Translations under genes and position numbers: made by a program
Shown here: positions 26,689 through 32,924 of the stretch, in pieces
How positions within the stretch are numbered: the stretch's first letter is position 1
How the letters are laid out: each line of letters begins with the position of its first letter
Notes under the pieces: generated by a model
The model's input: the letters and a program-made list of their open reading frames with translations, nothing else
The model's database searches: none
What the model was told of the DNA's origin: nothing
Assembly: GCA_945897825.1 (NCBI GenBank)
Contig: CAMDGX010000049.1
Location: 1-32,924, forward strand
Reading direction: 5' to 3'
Length of the DNA: 32,924 nucleotides
Origin: Asaia bogorensis
Lineage (GTDB): Bacteria > Pseudomonadota > Alphaproteobacteria > Acetobacterales > Acetobacteraceae

Positions 26689-27384
26689 ATGATTCGGGCG
26701 GAAGGCGTGGGGCTGCGCTACGCGGGCGACGGCGAGATGGCGGGCGATGCGCTGGATGGCGAGGCGCCGGAGGTGCTGCGAGGCCTGTCGTTCAACGTTC
26801 CGGGCGGCGGCTGGCGCTGGCTGCTGGGGCCGTCCGGGGCGGGGAAGTCCTCGCTGCTGCGGCTGCTGCATGTTGCGGCGCGGCCGACCAGCGGCCGGCT
26901 CAACCTGATGGGGATGGATGTCGGCAGCGCGCGGCGGCACGAGCTGCCGCCGCTGCGCCGGCGGATTGGCATGGTGTACCAGGATTTCCGGCTGCTCTCC
27001 CACCTGAGCGTGTTCGACAACGTGGCGCTGCCGCTGCGGCTGGCGGGGCGGGCGGAGGGGCAGCTGCGCGCCGATGTGACCGAGATGCTGCGCTGGGTCG
27101 GCCTGTCGAAGGTGGCGGCGATGCGCCCGCCGCTGCTGTCGGGCGGGGAGCAGCAGCGGGCCGCGATCGCGCGGGCGGTGATCGTGCGGCCGCTGCTGCT
27201 GCTGGCCGACGAGCCGACCGGCAACCTCGACGACACCCAGGCGGAACGGCTGATGGTGCTGCTGCAGGAGATGAACCGGCTGGGCACCACGGTGATTGTC
27301 GCCACCCACAACATGCAACTGGTCGACCGGCATCCCGGCCAGGCGATCGAACTCGCCCGCGGCCGGCTGGTTCGCGATGCGTAG
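26689..27384 (+). CDS. ftsE: FtsE cell-division ABC transporter ATPase
   Basis: 231 residues. Walker A is GPSGAGKSS near 47-55, the Q-loop is in VYQDFRLL, the signature is LSGGEQQR and Walker B is LLLADEPTGNLD followed by the His of the switch (ATHNMQL). FtsE with FtsX forms the ABC-type complex that activates peptidoglycan hydrolases at the septum. The N-terminus has an extra loop of about ten residues (GDGEMAGDALDG) before the first core strand. GGAGG nine bases upstream of the ATG is strong. The 3' end overlaps ftsX by 8 bp, indicating translational coupling. Confidence 0.93.
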   Translation: MIRAEGVGLRYAGDGEMAGDALDGEAPEVLRGLSFNVPGGGWRWLLGPSGAGKSSLLRLLHVAARPTSGRLNLMGMDVGSARRHELPPLRRRIGMVYQDFRLLSHLSVFDNVALPLRLAGRAEGQLRADVTEMLRWVGLSKVAAMRPPLLSGGEQQRAAIARAVIVRPLLLLADEPTGNLDDTQAERLMVLLQEMNRLGTTVIVATHNMQLVDRHPGQAIELARGRLVRDA

Positions 27385-28348
27385 CGGCGAAACCAGGCTG
27401 GGGCAGCGGCGGTTCGACGGGCTGGGGCTGCGCCATGCGCCGGGCTGGCGCGTGCTGCCGCTGATGGTGGCCGCGATGGCGTTCCTGGCGGCGCTGGCGA
27501 TCGCCGGCGCGCAGGGGGCGGCGGAGCTGGGGCGGCATTGGCAGCAGGGGGCGGGGGCGACGCTGACCGTGCAGGTGCCGCGGCCGGGGGCGGCGGCGAC
27601 GGTGCATGGCGGACCGCCGGGGGGGAGCGGGGGCGAGAACCGGCGCGACCGGGTGGTGACGCTGCTGCGCGGGACGCCGGGGATCGCGACGGTGCGTCCG
27701 CTCGGGGATGCCGAGCTGTCCGATCTGTTGCGCCCGTGGCTGGGGCGCAGCGCGGAGCAGCTGGCCTTGCCGTTGCCGGCGGTGATCGCTGTGACGGTGA
27801 CCGCCGAGGGGCCCGACCTGCCGGCGCTGGCGGCGCGGCTGGAGGAGGCGGCGCCGGGGACGCTGACGGAGAGCCACGAGCCGTGGGTGCGCCGGCTGGG
27901 GCTGCTGGCCCGCAGCCTGCGGTTGTGCGCGCTGGCGGCGCTGGTGCTGGTCGTGCTGGTGGCGACCGCGGTGATCGTGGTGGCGACGCGCGCCGCGCTT
28001 GCCTCGCGTCGGGAGGTGGTGGAGACGCTGCACGGGCTGGGGGCGACCGATTTCTACCTGGCGGACCGGTTTGCGCGGCGGGCGAGCCGGGCGGCGGCGC
28101 TGGGCGGTGTCGCGGGGCTGGCGGTGGCGGCGCCGGTGGTGGTGGTTCTGGCGGCGCTGGCAGCACCCTTCGTGGGTGCGGCGCCGGCCGAATCGGGGCT
28201 GCCGGGCATGGCCGAGCTGATGGCCACCATCCCGCGCCTGCCGCCGACGCTGCTGTGGACCTTGCCGGCGCTGCCGCTCAGCGCGGCGGCGATCGGCTAC
28301 CTGGCGGCGCAGGGCGCGGTGCGGGCGTGGCTGCGGCATCTGCCGTGA
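27377..28348 (+). CDS. ftsX: FtsX cell-division permease-like protein
   Basis: 323 residues. One transmembrane helix near the N-terminus (VLPLMVAAMAFLAALAIAG) is followed by a periplasmic domain of about 140 residues and three further helices (LALVLVVLVATAV-like, then two Ala/Val-rich segments), the FtsX topology. A segment SRREVVETLHGLGATDFYLADRF between helices matches the conserved cytoplasmic coupling loop that meets FtsE. The ATG overlaps the ftsE end. A Gly-rich insert with Pro-Pro-Gly-Gly-Ser near residue 77 is unusual. It works with FtsE to control cell-wall hydrolysis during division. Confidence 0.9.
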   Translation: MRSGETRLGQRRFDGLGLRHAPGWRVLPLMVAAMAFLAALAIAGAQGAAELGRHWQQGAGATLTVQVPRPGAAATVHGGPPGGSGGENRRDRVVTLLRGTPGIATVRPLGDAELSDLLRPWLGRSAEQLALPLPAVIAVTVTAEGPDLPALAARLEEAAPGTLTESHEPWVRRLGLLARSLRLCALAALVLVVLVATAVIVVATRAALASRREVVETLHGLGATDFYLADRFARRASRAAALGGVAGLAVAAPVVVVLAALAAPFVGAAPAESGLPGMAELMATIPRLPPTLLWTLPALPLSAAAIGYLAAQGAVRAWLRHLP

Positions 28349-28349
28349 G

Positions 28350-29006
28350 GTGGGTGTGAGGCGCGCGACCATCGCCCTGCTGGTTGGCCTGGTGGTGCTG
28401 GCCGGCTCGGCGGGGGGCGGGTTCGCGTGGTTCGCGGTGGAGGCCCGGCGGCCGGCCATGCCGCCGGCGGACGCGGACGGCATCGTGGTGCTGACCGGGG
28501 GCGCGGGCCGGGTGGAGCTGGGGCTGCGGCTGTTGGCGGAGCGCCGCGGGGCGCGGCTGCTGGTGTCGGGGACCGGGCGGGGCGAGCTGGCCGACCTCGT
28601 GGCGGCCGCGGGGTTGCCGCCGGCGGTTGCCGCGCGGATTCCGCATGAGCGCGTGACGCTGGGGCGGGGTGCGCGGTCGACGCGGGGCAATGCGCGCGAG
28701 ACGGCTTCGTGGGCGGGGACGCACGGGATGCGCTCGCTGATCGTGGTCACATCGGGCTATCACATGCGTCGCGCGCTGTGGGAGCTGCGGCGCACCCTGC
28801 CGGCGGAGGTGGCGTTGCATCCGGCGCCGCTGGTGCCGCACCTGGCGGACGGGCATGACGCGGTGCCGCTGCGGCTGCTGGCGGCCGAGTATGCCAAGTG
28901 GCTGGGGGCGATGGCGGGGCTGTCGGACTGGGTGGCGCGCGAGGACGAGGCGGCGGGAGGCGTGGCGCCAGGATCGTTGGCGCCTGGTTCAAGGGAGGGT
29001 GGATGA
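28350..29006 (+). CDS. YdcF/DUF218-family protein
   Basis: 218 residues. An N-terminal membrane anchor (IALLVGLVVLAGSAGGGF) precedes a DUF218 domain: DGIVVLTGGAGRVELGLRLL, a middle RSTRGNARET and the late VVTSGYHMRRALWELRR. Family members include SanA/YdcF, linked to envelope barrier function. The start is GTG, two bases after the ftsX stop; a second GTG six bases on is also possible. It overlaps plsC by ATGA. It takes part in the operon ftsE-ftsX-ydcF-plsC. Confidence 0.85.
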   Translation: MGVRRATIALLVGLVVLAGSAGGGFAWFAVEARRPAMPPADADGIVVLTGGAGRVELGLRLLAERRGARLLVSGTGRGELADLVAAAGLPPAVAARIPHERVTLGRGARSTRGNARETASWAGTHGMRSLIVVTSGYHMRRALWELRRTLPAEVALHPAPLVPHLADGHDAVPLRLLAAEYAKWLGAMAGLSDWVAREDEAAGGVAPGSLAPGSREGG

Positions 29007-29761
29007 TCTGGCTGCGCTCGGCCGTGTTCAACCTGTGGTTCTATTCGGTCACCGTGATTGTGGCGTTGCTCAGCATCGCCATCCAGCTTGGCCCGCCTTC
29101 GTGGTCGCGCGCGCTGGCCCGCGCCTGGGCGCGGACGGTGCTGGGCGGGCTGAAGCCGATCTGCGGCATCACCGTGACGGTGAGCGGGCGGGAGCACTTG
29201 CCGCAGGGGGGGGCGGGGCTGATCGCCTCGCAGCACCAGTCGGCGTTCGACACCATCGTCTGGCTGCTGCTGGTGCCGGACGTGGCCTATGTGCTGAAGC
29301 GGGAGCTGACGCGCATTCCGCTCTACGGCGCGATGTGCCGCAAGCTGGGCATGATCGCGGTGGACCGGGCGGGCGGGGCCTCGGCGATCCGCGGGTTGCT
29401 GCGCGATGGCGACGCGGCGGTGGCCCAGGGGCGGCAGATCGTCATCTTCCCCGAGGGGACGCGGGCGCCGCCGGGGACGCCGCTGCCGCTGCATCCGGGG
29501 GTGGCGGCGCTGGCGGCGCGCACCGGGCTGCCGGTGGTGCCGGTGGTGACCGATTCCGGGCGGCGGTGGGGACGGCGGGCGTTTCGCAAGGAGCCGGGGA
29601 CGATCCATGTCGCGATCCAGCCGCCGCTGCCGGCGCGGCTGCCGCGCGCCGAGCTGATGGCGCGGCTCGCGGCGCTGTATGCGGGGGGCGTGAAGCCTGT
29701 GGACAACTCTGTGGGCGCCGTGGCTTCCGGCTTCACCGCGAATCCAAGGAAGGCAACGTAA
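29003..29761 (+). CDS. plsC: 1-acyl-glycerol-3-phosphate acyltransferase (PlsC-like)
   Basis: 252 residues. The acyltransferase HX4D motif is His78 to Asp83 (QHQSAFD), and FPEGTR near residue 150 binds the glycerol phosphate. A hydrophobic helix at about 8-30 anchors the protein in the inner membrane. It adds the second acyl chain to lysophosphatidic acid in phospholipid synthesis. GGGAGGG precedes the ATG and the start overlaps the YdcF stop as ATGA, so it is the last tightly coupled gene of the ftsE operon. Confidence 0.9.
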   Translation: MIWLRSAVFNLWFYSVTVIVALLSIAIQLGPPSWSRALARAWARTVLGGLKPICGITVTVSGREHLPQGGAGLIASQHQSAFDTIVWLLLVPDVAYVLKRELTRIPLYGAMCRKLGMIAVDRAGGASAIRGLLRDGDAAVAQGRQIVIFPEGTRAPPGTPLPLHPGVAALAARTGLPVVPVVTDSGRRWGRRAFRKEPGTIHVAIQPPLPARLPRAELMARLAALYAGGVKPVDNSVGAVASGFTANPRKAT

Positions 29762-29873
29762 TTCTATGAAAAGACAGAGGGATTTTGCCATGGAGGGCGG
29801 TTTTCCAGCGACTTTCGGGTCATGGGGATGAGATGGCGGGCGGGGCCTTGGCGCATGGCCGGCGGGTGATGCC

Positions 29874-30923
29874 GTGACGGGGGCGCCGCGCCGGATTGCC
29901 GGATTGCTGGGGGTGCTGCTGCTGGTGGTGGTGGCGGCCCATGGCGCGGTGTGGTGGTGGGTGGCGGCGGAGATCGAACGGCAGGTGGCCGCGACCCTGG
30001 CGGCCCCGCCGCTGCCGGGTTGGCAGGCGAGCGCGGGGCCGCTCCGCCGCACCGGGTGGCCGTGGGCCGCGACGGTGGAGGTGCCGCAGCCGCGGGTGCA
30101 GGGGCCGGTCGATGCCGCGGCGGGCGCGGGGCCGGGGTGGTCGGGAGAGCTTGTGTCCGTGTCGATCGCGTTCGCGCGTCCGCGCACGCTGGCGCTGGCG
30201 GTCGAGGGGCGGCAGGAGTGGCGGATGGGCGCGGGGCGGGCGGTTCCGGTCGTCGCGTCGCTGCTGCGTGCCGAGGTGCCGCTGGAGCCCGGCGTGCCGG
30301 CGCGGGCCGTCACGCTCGCTGTGGCCGACCTGCGGGCCGGGCTGGCGGAGGGGGATGCGACGTTGGGGCGGCTTGACCTCGTGGGGGAGGTCCGTCCGGC
30401 GGCGCAGCAGGGCGAGGCTGCGCTGACGCTGGCGGCCACGGCGGCGCGGATTGGCCTGCCGGCGGGCTTCTCCGCGCCGCTGGGGCAGATGGTGGAGACG
30501 CTGGGGCTGGATCTTGTCGTGACCGGCCCGGTGCCGCGCGCGCCCGAGCTGGCGGCGCGGGCCGAGGCGTGGCGCGACGGGGGCGGCACGGTGGAATTGC
30601 GTCGCCTTGACCTGGGTTGGGGCGAACTGGTGCTGTCGGGCGGTGCGACGCTGGCGCTGGATGCACGGCTGCAGCCGATGGGGGCGGCGACGGCGCGGGT
30701 GGCGGGCCATGATGCGGCGTTGCGGGCGCTGGTGGCGGCGGGCGTGGTGACGCCGCGGGGGGCGCTGGTGGCCGGCGCGGTGCTGGCGCCGATGGCGCGC
30801 AGGCCGGCCGAGGGCGGGGCGGCGCGGGTGGAAATGCCGTTCAGCCTGCAGAACCGGACGCTGTCGATGGGGATGATTCCGCTGGTCAGGCTCCCGGAAC
30901 TGGTCTGGCGGCCGCCCGGCTGA
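29874..30923 (+). CDS. DUF2125-family exported protein
   Basis: 349 residues. An uncleaved or cleaved N-terminal helix (IAGLLGVLLLVVVAAHGAVWWWVAA) is followed by a long beta-rich domain with GWPWAATVEV, LTLAATAARIGLP and the C-terminal MIPLVRLPELVWRP, features of DUF2125. The function of this alphaproteobacterial family is unknown; its architecture suggests a periplasmic envelope protein. The only good start is GTG at 29874, since the nearest upstream ATG is out of frame. A 112-bp gap follows plsC. Confidence 0.8.
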   Translation: MTGAPRRIAGLLGVLLLVVVAAHGAVWWWVAAEIERQVAATLAAPPLPGWQASAGPLRRTGWPWAATVEVPQPRVQGPVDAAAGAGPGWSGELVSVSIAFARPRTLALAVEGRQEWRMGAGRAVPVVASLLRAEVPLEPGVPARAVTLAVADLRAGLAEGDATLGRLDLVGEVRPAAQQGEAALTLAATAARIGLPAGFSAPLGQMVETLGLDLVVTGPVPRAPELAARAEAWRDGGGTVELRRLDLGWGELVLSGGATLALDARLQPMGAATARVAGHDAALRALVAAGVVTPRGALVAGAVLAPMARRPAEGGAARVEMPFSLQNRTLSMGMIPLVRLPELVWRPPG

Positions 30924-30975
30924 CCTGCTAGAGGCGTTTCATGATCTTCCGGAGCGGCATTGCGCGAATTACCGG

Positions 30976-30997
30976 CCCGGCTGCCTGAGCAGCCGGG
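30976..30997 (+). terminator. Strong stem-loop after the DUF2125 gene
   Basis: Arms CCCGGCTGC (30976-30984) and GCAGCCGGG (30989-30997) pair perfectly around the loop CTGA. It lies 52 bp after the stop and about 50 bp before the next ATG. No T-run follows, so it is a transcript-end or leader structure rather than a textbook terminator. Confidence 0.4.
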
Positions 30998-31045
30998 GAC
31001 CACGCGCGCCTGCCCTCTTTCGACCGCTTTCGGAGCGATCCCATC

Positions 31046-31345
31046 ATGACCGTTGAACCGTGGGCCCTTGTTGGCCTTCATTCCGCCGTGCGTTTCTCTG
31101 TGCAGGCCGAGGTGTCGGCTGGCCTGCTTGCGCGGCTGATCCAGCCGTTTGCCCGGCGCGACCTCGTTCCGGACGGGTTTACCGCCGAGCGGCGCGGGGA
31201 GGTGGTGCGGGTGGATATCGTCATGGACCGGATGCCGGCCGAGATGGTCCACCTGGTGGAGGGGAATTTGCGCCAGGTTGTCGGCGTCACCGCGGTGACC
31301 ATGCGGCAGGAAATCACCGGCACGGTGCGGCGCCAGGCGGCCTGA
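31046..31345 (+). CDS. Small ACT-like domain protein
   Basis: 99 residues. The pattern RFSVQAEVSAGLLARLIQPFARR, a middle strand VVRVDIVMDRMPAEM and a final VVGVTAVTMRQ follows the beta-alpha-beta-beta-alpha-beta order of ACT domains, most like the small subunit of acetolactate synthase (IlvH/IlvM). No catalytic partner gene is adjacent, so it may be a stand-alone ligand-binding regulator. This is a fold-level reading, not a firm family match. GGAG upstream supports the ATG. It lies between an envelope gene and the ATP synthase operon, with about 230 bp to atpH. Confidence 0.6.
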   Translation: MTVEPWALVGLHSAVRFSVQAEVSAGLLARLIQPFARRDLVPDGFTAERRGEVVRVDIVMDRMPAEMVHLVEGNLRQVVGVTAVTMRQEITGTVRRQAA

Positions 31346-31402
31346 GCGGGCGACAATTTGCGTGGCCGGGCCTGCGGCGCGCGAATCTTGCACGCCGGTA
31401 TG

Positions 31403-31431
31403 TTGCGGGGCCCCGCACCCCGTGATAGAGC
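31403..31431 (+). promoter_or_regulatory. Possible promoter of the ATP synthase operon
   Basis: TTGCGG (31403-31408), a 17-bp spacer and TAGAGC (31426-31431) lie about 140 bp before the likely atpH start. The match is modest. The stretch between here and atpH holds no gene I can support and would be a long leader. Confidence 0.35.
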
Positions 31432-31572
31432 CCGCTCCGTTGGAGGCGCGACGTCGGCCGCTGGGTCGACGCCGCCGCTGATTTTGTGTCGCGGGGCCGG
31501 TTGCCGGCCTGTTTTGTCCACCCGGCTGCCTTCGGAGTGTTCCGGGGCCGCCCAGCAAACGGAAACGGGCCC

Positions 31573-32184
31573 TTGTCGGCGACTGCATCCTCTGGGCAAC
31601 CACCCTCTGGGCAAACCTCCTCGGGCGGCAACACCATCTCCTCCGGCGGCGGGCTTGCCGATCGCTATGCCGCCGCGCTGTATGCCCATGCCGCCGACCA
31701 GCACCAGATCGACGCCGTGGTGGCGCAGGTGGAATCGCTGGGCGAGATGATCGCGGCCAGCGATGATGTGAAGCGCCTGGTGCGCTCGCCGCTGATCGAC
31801 GTGAACACCGCCGGCAAGGCGATCCGCGCCGTGCTGGAATCGCACGGTTTCGGCAAGATCGTCATGGATTTCGTTGGCGTGGTGACCGCCAATCGCCGGC
31901 TTTCGGCGCTGCCGGCCATCATCACCGCCTTCGCTGCCCTGGTTGCCGCCAAGCGCGGCGTCGTCGTGGCGGAGGTTGCCACGGCGCATCCGCTGACCGA
32001 CGTGCAGGAACAGCAGTTGCGCGCCCGGCTGATCGAGGCCGGCTACGGCAACGTGAACATCGTCAAGAAGGTCGAACCCGCCCTGCTGGGCGGCCTCGTT
32101 GTGCGCATCGGTGCGCGGCTGTTCGACTCCAGTCTCAAGTCCCGGCTGCAGCGACTGCAGTACGCCATGAAGGGAGCTGCCTGA
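31573..32184 (+). CDS. atpH: F1 ATP synthase delta subunit
   Basis: About 203 residues from the TTG at 31573. [17 protein letters not shown] begins the helical N-terminal domain that binds the top of F1, and the C-terminal domain ends in [31 protein letters not shown], the classic delta/OSCP signature. It links F1 to the peripheral stalk. No in-frame ATG precedes the conserved part, so the start must be TTG or GTG; GTG at 31537 and 31486 are alternatives, and none has a good ribosome site. The first 35 residues are low-complexity Ser/Gly/Gln, partly a DNA duplication (CTCTGGGCAA twice). atpA follows one base after the stop. Confidence 0.88.
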   Translation: MSATASSGQPPSGQTSSGGNTISSGGGLADRYAAALYAHAADQHQIDAVVAQVESLGEMIAASDDVKRLVRSPLIDVNTAGKAIRAVLESHGFGKIVMDFVGVVTANRRLSALPAIITAFAALVAAKRGVVVAEVATAHPLTDVQEQQLRARLIEAGYGNVNIVKKVEPALLGGLVVRIGARLFDSSLKSRLQRLQYAMKGAA

Positions 32185-32185
32185 T

Positions 32186-32924
32186 ATGGAGATCCGTCCC
32201 GCGGAGATCTCGGAGATCCTGAAGAAGCAGATTGCTTCTTTCGATACCGAGGCCGACGTTTCCGAGACCGGCCAGGTGCTGAGCGTGGGTGACGGCATTG
32301 CCCGCATCTTCGGCCTGCAGAACGTGATGGCCGGGGAGCTTGTCAGCTTCCCGTCCGCCGGGCTGACCGGCATGGCGCTGAACCTCGAGACCGACAATGT
32401 CGGCGTCGTGATCTTCGGCGATGACCGCCAGATCCGCGAAGGCGACACCGTCTCGCGCACCGGGCGCATCGTCGACGTTCCGACCGGCAAGGGCCTGCTC
32501 GGCCGCGTGGTTGACGGCCTGGGCAACCCGATCGACGGCAAGGGCCCGATCGACGGCCCGCGCATGCTGGTCGAGGTGAAGGCGCCGGGCATCATTCCGC
32601 GCAAGTCCGTGCACGAGCCGATGCAGACCGGGATCAAGGCGATCGACGCGCTGATCCCGATCGGGCGCGGCCAGCGCGAGCTGGTCATCGGCGATCGCCA
32701 GACCGGCAAGACGGCGGTGATCATCGACACGATCCTGAACCAGAAGGGCAGCAACGCCGGGGACGACGACAGTAAGAAGCTGTTCTGCATCTATGTCGCG
32801 ATCGGCCAGAAGCGCTCCACCGTCGCCCAGCTGGTGCGCACGCTGGAAGAGAACGGCGCGATGGAATACTCCATCGTCGTTGCCGCCACCGCCTCGGATC
32901 CGGCGCCGATGCAGTTCCTGGCGC
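32186..32924 (+). CDS. atpA: F1 ATP synthase alpha subunit, N-terminal part
   Basis: The first 246 residues are present; the gene runs off the window edge. [16 protein letters not shown] is the usual N-terminus, [10 protein letters not shown] and [16 protein letters not shown] follow in the beta-barrel domain, and the Walker A motif GDRQTGKT is at residues 169-176. [14 protein letters not shown] precedes the cut. The alpha subunit carries the non-catalytic nucleotide sites of F1. GGGAG lies about 11 bases upstream and the ATG is one base after the atpH stop. Codon use is more balanced than in neighbours, as expected for a highly expressed gene. Confidence 0.97.
   Translation, partial: MEIRPAEISEILKKQIASFDTEADVSETGQVLSVGDGIARIFGLQNVMAGELVSFPSAGLTGMALNLETDNVGVVIFGDDRQIREGDTVSRTGRIVDVPTGKGLLGRVVDGLGNPIDGKGPIDGPRMLVEVKAPGIIPRKSVHEPMQTGIKAIDALIPIGRGQRELVIGDRQTGKTAVIIDTILNQKGSNAGDDDSKKLFCIYVAIGQKRSTVAQLVRTLEENGAMEYSIVVAATASDPAPMQFLA

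Overview
The window looks like chromosomal DNA of a very GC-rich alphaproteobacterium, most likely a member of the Acetobacteraceae. The evidence is a hopanoid gene pair (hpnI end and hpnK), the alphaproteobacterial order ftsE-ftsX-ydcF-plsC-DUF2125 with a divergent zinc-ribbon gene, secA facing a PpiC gene, and an atpH-atpA operon start. The family is inferred from gene order and codon use. No rRNA, tRNA, CRISPR array, IS transposase or prophage gene was seen.

Layout. 1-1190: hopanoid genes. 1175-2808: an ECF42-type sigma factor and its YCII/DGPF partner, preceded by a sequence matching the ECF42 promoter. 2824-4826: a small secreted protein, a DUF6134 protein and a divergent DUF1295 membrane protein. 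4836-8005: an N-acyl-D-amino-acid deacylase gene bracketed by two direct copies of a four-hairpin repeat, then a TauD-like dioxygenase. 8080-12468: secA, a divergent periplasmic PpiC-type isomerase and a CHRD lipoprotein. 12471-26051: an accessory-looking catabolic region with a tandem 35-bp repeat, two alpha/beta hydrolases, two head-to-head cytosine-deaminase-like amidohydrolases, an SDR, a ThDP decarboxylase, a metallophosphoesterase, a RraA-like protein, a GSA-aminomutase-like aminotransferase, a patatin and a PaaK-like CoA ligase. Three copies of an AT-rich nested palindrome (about 118 bp) sit directly behind genes here. 26053-31345: cell division and envelope genes, DUF2125 and an ACT-like small protein. 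31403-32924: start of the F1 ATP synthase operon.

The household blocks (secA, ftsEX, atp) frame a region of scattered catabolic enzymes whose common substrate cannot be read from the sequence. No transporter or dedicated regulator lies among them. The most unusual structure is in the non-coding DNA: two repeat families whose copies differ by compensating changes, and a block around 10.9-16.5 kb where G/C strand bias is reversed whatever the gene direction.
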